Positions 27,665 through 35,517 of a stretch of DNA of 45,751 nucleotides are shown here, one piece after another. The DNA lies in the NCBI GenBank assembly GCA_031256175.1, contig JAIRRC010000001.1:1-45751 (forward strand), read 5' to 3'. The stretch's first letter is position 1. The number at the start of each line of letters is the position of its first letter. The notes below the pieces were generated by a model. That model was not told the origin of the DNA, made no database searches, and saw only the letters and a list, made by a program, of their open reading frames with translations. Both the position numbers and the translations under genes were made by a program. This stretch comes from Rickettsiales bacterium. GTDB lineage: Bacteria > Pseudomonadota > Alphaproteobacteria > Rs-D84.

Positions 27665-28341
27665 TCTTCGAAAAGGAAATGCTCGCGGCCGGAATAGGCT
27701 TCGCCGCCCTGGACCAGGATATGGTCGTAGACGTCGATGTCCAGAATGTTCAGCTTGGTTCGTATGGCGCGGGTCGCCTGCTTGTCCCGGTCGGAAAACG
27801 ACCCCATGACAGAGGGATGGTTATGGACTATAACCACGAACGACGACCGAAGGTTGGCCGCTTCGCGGACTATTTCCTCGGCATAGAAGGCGCATTCCTT
27901 CACCGAACCGCGCGCATGCTCGACCGCCTTTATCAGCTGGCGGCGCCTGTCCAGATAAAGGACGAGGAAGACTTCGCGCGGCTCGCGGCACAATCTTAAA
28001 ATGCAGTAATTCTTGACGGCGTCGAAATCATGGAAAATCGGCTCGCTCGACATCTTGACGGCGAGGCGCCGCATGTTCGCCTCGTGGTTCAATTTAAGCC
28101 CGACGGCCGCGGTCCGGGTCATGCCCGGAACCGCGGCCAGCTCTTCGAAGTGGGCGGCTTGGACGGCGGGCAGGCCGCCGTATTTTTCTATCAGGATTTT
28201 AGCAAGGGGCTTGGTGTCGCGGCGCGGGATGAATCCGAAAAGCATGGCTTCCAAGATTTCGTCGTCGCGAAGGAGGGCCGGGGAATCCAGGAACTTGTCC
28301 CGAACCCTTTCCCTGTGTCCGGATTTATAATCCTTAATCAT
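27661..28341 (-). CDS. radC: RadC-family JAB-domain protein
   Basis: HRERVRDKFL, VVIVHNHPSVMGSFSDRDKQAT; start MIKDYKSG overlaps map stop. Confidence 0.9.
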   Translation of the reverse strand: MIKDYKSGHRERVRDKFLDSPALLRDDEILEAMLFGFIPRRDTKPLAKILIEKYGGLPAVQAAHFEELAAVPGMTRTAAVGLKLNHEANMRRLAVKMSSEPIFHDFDAVKNYCILRLCREPREVFLVLYLDRRRQLIKAVEHARGSVKECAFYAEEIVREAANLRSSFVVIVHNHPSVMGSFSDRDKQATRAIRTKLNILDIDVYDHILVQGGEAYSGREHFLFED

Positions 28342-29099
28342 TCGGCCTTCTCCGTGAATATGAAAGCTTCGCGTTCGGTTATGCCGATTGTATGCTCCCA
28401 CTGGGCGGAAAGGCCGCCGTCCCTTGTGCGCGCGGTCCAGCCGTCGGGGTCTATCTTGCAGACGGCGGACTTTTCGCAAAGCATGGGCTCTATGGTGAAG
28501 ACCATTCCGGGCTCCATCAACAATTTGTCCTGGGCCTTGTCATAGAAGTGCAGTATCTGCGGATTGTCGTGCATGACTTTGCCTATGCCGTGGCCGACGA
28601 AGTCGCGCGACACCGAATAGCCCTTGGCCTTGGCCATGGATTCAATCGTCCTGCCGATTTCTGAAAGCGGGACGCCGGGCGCACAAACCGATATGGCGGC
28701 CATCATGCAGTCCCTGGCGCAGTCCGAAAGGCGCCGCGCGGCGTCCGTAATTTTTCCAACGGCGAACATCCGCGAGCTGTCGGCGTGGAACCCCTTGATT
28801 TCCGCGGTCATGTCGATATTTATTATGTCGCCGTCTTTAAGGATTTCGTCATCGCGCGGTATGCCGTGGACTATGACGTCATTGACGGACGTGCAGACCG
28901 ATTTGGGATAGCCCCTGTATCCAAGGCAGGACGATTTAGCGCCGTTTTCCTTCAAGAATTTCGCGACGATTTCGTCCAGTTCGGCGGTCGATATTCCGGG
29001 ACGCACGAAGCCGCCGACATGGGAAAGAGCGCGCGCGACAAGGTCGCCCGCGAACCTTATGCGCTTCCAGTCTTTGGGGGCATAGACGGATGGCATCAT
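28338..29099 (-). CDS. map: Type I methionine aminopeptidase
   Basis: SVNDVIVHGIP, INIDMTAEIKGFHADSSRMF, GHGIGKVMHDNPQI, FTIEPML. Confidence 0.95.
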   Translation of the reverse strand: MMPSVYAPKDWKRIRFAGDLVARALSHVGGFVRPGISTAELDEIVAKFLKENGAKSSCLGYRGYPKSVCTSVNDVIVHGIPRDDEILKDGDIINIDMTAEIKGFHADSSRMFAVGKITDAARRLSDCARDCMMAAISVCAPGVPLSEIGRTIESMAKAKGYSVSRDFVGHGIGKVMHDNPQILHFYDKAQDKLLMEPGMVFTIEPMLCEKSAVCKIDPDGWTARTRDGGLSAQWEHTIGITEREAFIFTEKAE

Positions 29100-29100
29100 A

Positions 29101-30099
29101 TCAGGCCCTCCTCTTGAACTTCGCTATGTAATCGGATATATCCAGACAGAATTTCGATATTACGGCCTCTTCCGACTTGCTGCCGCGAAGCTGCCGCTCT
29201 ATTTCGGGCGCGCGCGACACCACCTGGGCCAGCCTGTCCACGTTCCAGAGATTCCATGCCTCGGACATAAGGTCCTTATATTTCCAAAACGCCACGGGCA
29301 TATTGCCGGCCGATTTGGCCGCCATGAGATTTTTAAGGTGCCGACCCGCCGCGCGGATTATCCGCGCGGGCATGACCCGGTCCTGGAACAAGCGGTCCAA
29401 AGCCACGCATACGTCGGCGCTTCGGCCCGCGGTCATGGAGTATAAAAGATGGTCGACGGCCGAGGCGCCGGAATCGCCGATGCAGTTTTCCGCGTCCTCC
29501 AATGAAACCTTCGAACGCCCCCTTACATACATGGCAAGCTTTTCCAAAGCGCGGCGCGTCATGCCCCTGTCGCCCCCAAGGGATTTGGACATATAGACCA
29601 TGGCGTCGCGGGATATGTCTATGACGCCGTATTCGGACAAGGTCGCCCTTATTATGTTCGGAAGGTCCCGCTCGGTGTCCAGATAGTGTTCGAGCGCGGC
29701 GAATTCCGCCTTGGAATTCTCGAAAATCTTACGGACGTCGGCGTCCTTTTTAAGCCCTTCGCCCAGCAGGATTACGAAGGCGTCCAGGGACGGATTCTCG
29801 CAAAGGTCTTTTATGACGGCGGCGTCGCCTTTGGTCGCGGAAAGCTCGGACACCACGATGGCGCGCTTGTCGCCGAACAGGGATTTGGAGCACGCCTCGG
29901 CGAAATAGCGGTCGCTGCCCGATTTAAGCTCGGTCAAAGAACAGCGAATCTGGCAGTCTTTTGGAATGGACAGGGCGGCCAAAATCCGCCCGGCATTCTC
30001 GTCGATTTGGCCGGAATCGACACCGGCCAGAAGAACGCCCTTCATGCCGGCGAATTTTTTGGCCAAGGCCGCCTCGAAATCCGGGTTCTTCCATTTCAT
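29101..30099 (-). CDS. holA: DNA polymerase III delta subunit
   Basis: Position in leuS-lptE-holA order; HolA-like architecture (ATVIKDL.., RRALEKLAMYVRGRSKVSLEDAENCIGDS). Confidence 0.8.
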   Translation of the reverse strand: MKWKNPDFEAALAKKFAGMKGVLLAGVDSGQIDENAGRILAALSIPKDCQIRCSLTELKSGSDRYFAEACSKSLFGDKRAIVVSELSATKGDAAVIKDLCENPSLDAFVILLGEGLKKDADVRKIFENSKAEFAALEHYLDTERDLPNIIRATLSEYGVIDISRDAMVYMSKSLGGDRGMTRRALEKLAMYVRGRSKVSLEDAENCIGDSGASAVDHLLYSMTAGRSADVCVALDRLFQDRVMPARIIRAAGRHLKNLMAAKSAGNMPVAFWKYKDLMSEAWNLWNVDRLAQVVSRAPEIERQLRGSKSEEAVISKFCLDISDYIAKFKRRA

Positions 30100-30593
30100 T
30101 CCGCGCCGCTTTCCTTCGCCTGGATGAAGACTTTGACCCGGCCGGCTATCTTGTCCGACAGGATGCGTATCGCCGAACTGGTAGCGCTTGCCGCAGCGCT
30201 GTCGGCCGCGACAAGGTTCTGGACGAAGGTATAGGATTCGGAAACGCTCTCGGAATTCGACAGGATTATCTTGCCGGTCGCGGCGTCTATCAGCTCGTAT
30301 GACGCGGTCAGGCGAATCTCCTGCCAGGTGGCGTCGCCGGTCCGCTGGACGCCTTTAAGGAAATTGTCCTTTGGCAGCAGTTTGACGTTAAGTTTATAGA
30401 GCGGGGCGGCCGGCTCGCCGAACGGGTTCAATTTGGAACGCAGGCGGTTGCGCAATTCTATCCCGTCGGTCCCGGAAATGGGCGCGACATGGACCATATA
30501 ATCCAGCTGGTCCCGCCCGTCGTTCGAAGAATACATAGGCTCGAATCCGCAGGCGGAAACAAGCAGCGCTAAAACAAACACAAGTTTTTTCAT
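30096..30593 (-). CDS. lptE: LPS assembly lipoprotein LptE
   Basis: LLVSACGFEPMYSS; TASYELIDAATGKIILSNSE; between holA and leuS. Confidence 0.87.
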   Translation of the reverse strand: MKKLVFVLALLVSACGFEPMYSSNDGRDQLDYMVHVAPISGTDGIELRNRLRSKLNPFGEPAAPLYKLNVKLLPKDNFLKGVQRTGDATWQEIRLTASYELIDAATGKIILSNSESVSESYTFVQNLVAADSAAASATSSAIRILSDKIAGRVKVFIQAKESGAE

Positions 30594-32860
30594 AGGACGA
30601 AATTCACCATTTTGTCAGGGACGACGACGACGCGCCTAGGCTCGCCGGTTATGAATTTGGAAGCGGCGGCGCGCGCCAGCTTTTCGATGTCCGGCTCGTC
30701 CTTTTGAACAAGGATTTCGGCGCGGCGTTTTCCGTTCACGGACACGACTACGACGATTTCGGCGCTTGCGGCCAGCGTAGGGTCGAATTCGTCCCAGGAT
30801 TCCGACGCCAGCCATGTCTTGTTTCCAAGTTGTTCCCAGACTTCTTCCGCGAAATGGGGGGCGAAAAGGGAAAGGGCCTTAATCAAAGCCTCGAAATTCT
30901 TCTTCGGGACTTCGGTCATTTTAGAAAGCTCGTTCGCGTATTCCATCATGCGGGCGATGGATGTATTGAAGCGCATTTCGGGCACCCGCTCGGTAATGTC
31001 CTTGATGAAGGCGTTCCGAGCGCGCTCGTCAGCGGGGACGTCTTTCACGCGCGAAAGAAGGCCTTCGACCTTTTGCAAAAACCTTTTGACGCCGGTCTTG
31101 ACTTCCGGATTCGGAATTATGTTGGCGTCCCAGGGGCCCAGGAAGAATATGAAGAGCCGCGCGGCGTCCGCGCCTATTTCTTCTATCAAATCGTCCGGGC
31201 TTATGACGTTGCCTCTGGATTTGGACATCTTTGTTCCGTCCGGCCCCATCACGAGGCCGTTGATAGTGCGCTTCGCAAAAGGCTCTGGCGCCGGGACCAG
31301 GCCCAAATCGAACAAGGCCTTATACCAGAATCTTGCATAAATCATATGGCGCGTCACATGCTCGAAGCCGCCGTTGTAATGGTCCACCGGCATCCAGCGC
31401 CTTATGTTTTCGGGACTGGCGAAAGCCCGCGTATTGTCGTGGTCCATATAGCGCAGATAGAACCAGCACGACCCCGCCCATTGCGGCATGGTATCGGTTT
31501 CGCGCGTCGCGTCGCCTCCGCAGACGGGGCAGGTCGTCTTGACCCAGTCCTTAGCGCGGGCGAGCGGAGATTCGCCCTGCGGCGTAGGTCTGAAATCGTC
31601 CATATAAGGCTGCAAAACCGGAAGCTGGGAATCCGGGACGGGCTGCCATCCGTGTTCCTTGCAATAGACCAATGGAATCGGCTCGCCCCAATACATCTGG
31701 CGCGAGAATCCCCAGTCGGTCATCTTGTATTTGGTCGCGGCCCTGGCAGCCGGATTTTCAAGGGCTTCTTCGACGGAAACCTCTTTAATCGGCGGAATGG
31801 GAAGCTTGTATTTTTCGGCGAATTCCCTGTCCCTCTCGTCCCCGGCGGGCACGGCCATAATCGTGCCTGTCGCATAGTTCGCCAAAACATAGTCCGCGGC
31901 GAATACCGGGACCTTTTCATTCGTATAGGGATTGGTCGCGAAAATACCTTTGAGTAAAACGCCGGTCTTTTCTTTTGTAATATCGGTGCGTTCGATTGTC
32001 GTCTTGGCGCAGGTTTCCTTTATATAGGCCCGAACCTCGTCCGCATTCTCTATCTTTCCGGCGTCCAGCCATTCTTTAAGAAGCTCGTGCTCCGGCGCCA
32101 CGCAGCAGAAGGACACGCCGTAGATGGTGTCGATGCGCGTCGTATAGACCTTGAAGATTCCGAAATCGACTTCGGCGCCATGGCTTCGGCCGACCCAGTT
32201 CCGCTGGGCTTCCTTGACGTTCTCGGGGAAGTCCACAAGCGCCAAATCGTCCACCAGGCGGTCGGCGTATTTCGTAATCGCGAAATTCCACTGCTCTTTC
32301 ATCTTCTTTTCGATGGGGCCCTTGCAGCGCGGGCAGTTTCCGTCTTCCAGCTCTTCGTTGGTGAAGTTCGTGCGGCAGTTGTCGCACCAGTTTATCGGCA
32401 GGGGCGCCTTGTAAAGCAGGCCGGCCTTCCACATTTGGATGAACTGCCACTGCGTCCATCTAACATATTCAGGGTCGGCGGTCGACACGGATTTCTTATA
32501 GTCGAAGGAAAGGCCTACGCTTTTCATCTGGCGCGTATAATTGTCGCTGGCGATTTTGACGGCTTCCCCCGGATGGATTTTCTTTTTCACCGCATATGTT
32601 TCGGCGGCTATGCCCTGGGCGTCGAAGCCTATCGGGAACAGGACGTCTTTGCCCTTCATGCGCCAGAAGCGCGCTATTATGTCCTGGCCGCCGAACGCGA
32701 ACATATGTCCCATGTGCAGCCCGTCCGCGCTTGGGAACGGGAATTCGACCAGGATGTATTTCTTTTCTTTTTTCGCATTGGCGGGCAGGCCGGCGGTGAA
32801 AACATCCGAACCGAACCATTTATCCTGCCACTTTTTCTCGTATTCTTTGAAGCTTATCAT
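30590..32860 (-). CDS. leuS: Leucyl-tRNA synthetase (short, divergent)
   Basis: FPFPSADGLHMGH, NWCDNC...CPRC, editing domain TTRIDTIYGV, TKMSKSRGNVISPDD. Confidence 0.9.
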   Translation of the reverse strand: MISFKEYEKKWQDKWFGSDVFTAGLPANAKKEKKYILVEFPFPSADGLHMGHMFAFGGQDIIARFWRMKGKDVLFPIGFDAQGIAAETYAVKKKIHPGEAVKIASDNYTRQMKSVGLSFDYKKSVSTADPEYVRWTQWQFIQMWKAGLLYKAPLPINWCDNCRTNFTNEELEDGNCPRCKGPIEKKMKEQWNFAITKYADRLVDDLALVDFPENVKEAQRNWVGRSHGAEVDFGIFKVYTTRIDTIYGVSFCCVAPEHELLKEWLDAGKIENADEVRAYIKETCAKTTIERTDITKEKTGVLLKGIFATNPYTNEKVPVFAADYVLANYATGTIMAVPAGDERDREFAEKYKLPIPPIKEVSVEEALENPAARAATKYKMTDWGFSRQMYWGEPIPLVYCKEHGWQPVPDSQLPVLQPYMDDFRPTPQGESPLARAKDWVKTTCPVCGGDATRETDTMPQWAGSCWFYLRYMDHDNTRAFASPENIRRWMPVDHYNGGFEHVTRHMIYARFWYKALFDLGLVPAPEPFAKRTINGLVMGPDGTKMSKSRGNVISPDDLIEEIGADAARLFIFFLGPWDANIIPNPEVKTGVKRFLQKVEGLLSRVKDVPADERARNAFIKDITERVPEMRFNTSIARMMEYANELSKMTEVPKKNFEALIKALSLFAPHFAEEVWEQLGNKTWLASESWDEFDPTLAASAEIVVVVSVNGKRRAEILVQKDEPDIEKLARAAASKFITGEPRRVVVVPDKMVNFVL

Positions 32861-32884
32861 AGCGCTTATTATAAAGGCGCGATT

Positions 32885-33571
32885 TTATGAAAACAACCAA
32901 ATAATAACCGGGACAAGGACCGCGGTCAAAAGGCCCGATATGCCGACCGAAAGGCTGCTGAACGCGCCTTCGACCCGGCCCATTTCAAGCGCTTTGGCCG
33001 TGCCCGCGGCGTGCGAAGAATTGCCCATGGCAAGGCCCTTGGCCGCAGGGTTCCTAAGGCCCAAAAATCCCGCAAGCTGGCGGCCGACGGCGTTGCCCAG
33101 AACGCCCGTCGAAATCGTCGCGAAAATCGTGAAGCCGACTATGCCGCCAAGCTCGCGCGTTATGTCGGCGCCTATGGCCGCGGTGGTGGATACGGTCACC
33201 AAGGACTTCATGATTATGCCGCCAAGGCCGAACAGCTTGGACAGCAGAACGACGGACAGGACCGACACCATGCTTCCGAAAAGTATCGAAGTCATAACGA
33301 CCCATTTGTATTCGCTTATAAGCTTAATCTGGCGATACATCGGGACGGCGAAGCAGACTATGGCCGGCGCCATGAAATAATAGAGGTATTTTGCGCCGTG
33401 ATTGTATGCGGAATAAGGAACGCCGGTCAATTTCAAAAGCAGTATAATCGCGATGGTGGAGGTCAAAAGCGGCGTCGTTATGGAAACATTGTATTTCCTG
33501 TTCAGCATAACGGCCGCGGAGAATACAAGCAGCGTCAGGAAAAAGCCGAAATAAACCGAATCGCCAATCAT
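32885..33571 (-). CDS. lrgB: LrgB/CidB family membrane protein
   Basis: FMAPAIVCFAVPMYRQ, KSLVTVSTTAAIGADITRELGG, GNSSHAAGTAKALEMG. Confidence 0.9.
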   Translation of the reverse strand: MIGDSVYFGFFLTLLVFSAAVMLNRKYNVSITTPLLTSTIAIILLLKLTGVPYSAYNHGAKYLYYFMAPAIVCFAVPMYRQIKLISEYKWVVMTSILFGSMVSVLSVVLLSKLFGLGGIIMKSLVTVSTTAAIGADITRELGGIVGFTIFATISTGVLGNAVGRQLAGFLGLRNPAAKGLAMGNSSHAAGTAKALEMGRVEGAFSSLSVGISGLLTAVLVPVIIWLFS

Positions 33572-33954
33572 TTCTTCCCCTTGAATTTAAGCAAAAAGTC
33601 CGCGATATATCCGGTCGACGCGAATGCGGAAAGATAGGTTATGACTATGATGGCGGCCACGAAATACCATATGCCGGCCAATTCGCCAAAGGAATCCATG
33701 ACGCCCACGGCCGGCACCACGAACAGGACAAGTATGACTTTCAGGATGAAATCCGCGGCGTCCTCTATATGGCGCAGTTTGACCAGCCGCGCCGCCAGCG
33801 CAAGGAACAAAAGGAACATCCCCCATATGCTTCCAGGAATGGGCAGGGGAAGGACGGCGCGCATGCCCTCGCCCGCAAGGACGAAAGCCGTGATAATCAT
33901 GAATTGATTCAAATATTTAATCTTTCCTCTCCAATTCTTCAAGATAGCGGTCAA
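33568..33954 (-). CDS. lrgA: LrgA/CidA family holin-like protein
   Basis: LPLPIPGSIWGMFLLFLAL, FILKVILVLFVVPAVGVM; internal start at 33900 possible. Confidence 0.87.
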   Translation of the reverse strand: MTAILKNWRGKIKYLNQFMIITAFVLAGEGMRAVLPLPIPGSIWGMFLLFLALAARLVKLRHIEDAADFILKVILVLFVVPAVGVMDSFGELAGIWYFVAAIIVITYLSAFASTGYIADFLLKFKGKK

Positions 33955-34354
33955 GCTTGCCCATCATAGTGCCGGAACAACCGCGCGCCGTCCAGGACAG
34001 AATTTCCCTTTCGGTCTTCTGGTCGCGTATCGAAACATAAAAGTTCCACCAGTAAAACCCGTTCATGAAGCAGAGTATAGGGGAAAAGGACGGGTCCTTT
34101 TCCGAAACGCTGACCACGTATCTGGCTTTGAATTCGATTGTTTCGATTTCCATGCTGGAACCTTCGGCTTTCTTTATAAGCTTTCCGACTTTTATATTGT
34201 AGCCTTTTTCTTCGAAGGAATGCTTGATTGCGTGCCTCATCTGGTATCCGCCCGGCTGGACGAGAAGGTCTTCGCTTTTATCCAGCGTCCCGGATTTGAC
34301 CATGACGGAAGAACAAGCGGACAGCAACAGAAGAAGGGGAAGAATCGCCCTCAT
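33917..34354 (-). CDS. Hypothetical lipoprotein
   Basis: MRAILPLLLLLSACSSVMVKSG, lipobox; overlaps rnpA stop by 4 nt. Confidence 0.7.
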   Translation of the reverse strand: MRAILPLLLLLSACSSVMVKSGTLDKSEDLLVQPGGYQMRHAIKHSFEEKGYNIKVGKLIKKAEGSSMEIETIEFKARYVVSVSEKDPSFSPILCFMNGFYWWNFYVSIRDQKTEREILSWTARGCSGTMMGKLDRYLEELERKD

Positions 34355-34686
34355 ATCATTTCCCTTAATTTCCCCAGGGCGCGGGAAAGTTCCTTTTGCC
34401 CTTCGCCGGCCTTGGCGTCAAGGATATGCGGGCGCAGGACGAAGGAATAGTCCAAAGCGGGGTCAAGCTTGCCCGAAAGGCGAAGCCATTCCCGCATAAG
34501 GCGGCGCGCGCGGTTCCTTTTGACGGCCGTGTCGAAAGACTTGATTGTGGCGACCATCCCGTATTTGGCGGGATTGGTGCGCGCGGGCGCAGCGTTGGCG
34601 ATAAAAAACCGCGCGGGAAACCGCGCGGCGCCGTTTTTAAGCCGCTCGAAATCCGCCCGGCTGTCGAAAGTCTGACGAAACTTCAT
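34351..34686 (-). CDS. rnpA: Ribonuclease P protein component
   Basis: KRNRARRLMREWLRL (RNR motif), next to rpmH. Confidence 0.88.
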   Translation of the reverse strand: MKFRQTFDSRADFERLKNGAARFPARFFIANAAPARTNPAKYGMVATIKSFDTAVKRNRARRLMREWLRLSGKLDPALDYSFVLRPHILDAKAGEGQKELSRALGKLREMI

Positions 34687-34800
34687 TCCCACGCCCTCCG
34701 CATAGCTTCCCGTTTTTCCACGACCCCTGCTTCGCTTTGCTTGCCGGGTCGTGGAAACCCGGTCGCTCGCTTGGGCGCGGGGCCCGTTTAATTTTTTTAA
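34686..34800. repeat. Hairpin element E, between rpmH and rnpA
   Basis: Outer CCCACGCCC/GGGCGCGGG, inner perfect TTTCCACGACCC/GGGTCGTGGAAA (34715-34726/34746-34757), then GGGGCCCGTTTAATTTTTTT. Confidence 0.7.
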
Positions 34801-34801
34801 T

Positions 34802-34954
34802 TTATTTCTTCGCCGAAACCGCCAGGCGTTTCCTGCCCTTGGCGCGGCGGCTGTTCAAAACGTCCCTGCCCCCGCGGGTTTCCATCTTGCTGCGGAATCC
34901 GTGGGTTTTGACGCGGCGGGTCTTGCTGGGCTGATAAGTTCTTTTGGTTGCCAT
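34802..34954 (-). CDS. rpmH: 50S ribosomal protein L34 (absent from ORF track, 50 aa)
   Basis: Reverse-strand translation [50 protein letters not shown]. Confidence 0.97.
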   Translation of the reverse strand: MATKRTYQPSKTRRVKTHGFRSKMETRGGRDVLNSRRAKGRKRLAVSAKK

Positions 34955-35013
34955 GACACTATCCTTTAATTAACCGAAGGATTAAAACACAGACTTTATG
35001 AAAAATCAAACGA

Positions 35014-35517
35014 TTATTTTCTGTATTCGTTGTCTTCGGTCTTGCTCGGGGTCAGAAGAAGGACGAAAAGATAGACGACAAATCCCAATGCCATAAGCGA
35101 ACCGGCCGCGATGGCCATAACCGCCATGCCGTTCGCGGGCGCGGGGTCCAGGTGCGCGTATCCGGTTCCGACGAAGACCAATGCCACAAGCGCGGCGGCC
35201 AATTCGACGGCATAATACCACCAGCCGGGCTTGCCTATGTCGTGCATGCGGCGCCAGACCAGGGAAACGCCGGGGATGACAATCGCCAGCTGCCAGGCGA
35301 TGTATAAAGGCGGAAGGAAAATCAGAACATATGAAGTTATGATTATGAAAAGCTTGGCCCACCAGTATTCGGCGCGCGTCGCGGTGCCGGAAAACTGGAC
35401 GTATTTCGAAAAGAAATTCACGACGGCTTCGCTGAACCCGACAAATCTAACCTGTCCCGCCGCCGAAACCGCTTTATTGCGGTTGGTTTTCTTCGACCGG
35501 GTTTTCTTCTGTTTCAT
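35014..35517 (-). CDS. DUF805-family membrane protein
   Basis: FSKYVQFSGTATRAEYWWAKLF...WRRMHDIGKPGWWY. Confidence 0.85.
   Translation of the reverse strand: MKQKKTRSKKTNRNKAVSAAGQVRFVGFSEAVVNFFSKYVQFSGTATRAEYWWAKLFIIITSYVLIFLPPLYIAWQLAIVIPGVSLVWRRMHDIGKPGWWYYAVELAAALVALVFVGTGYAHLDPAPANGMAVMAIAAGSLMALGFVVYLFVLLLTPSKTEDNEYRK

Noticed and set aside
35474-35517. 44-nt overlap of gyrA 3' end with DUF805 gene start
   Set aside because: Small same-strand overlaps are common in this compact region; no start codon was obvious just downstream, so it is left as is rather than treated as special.
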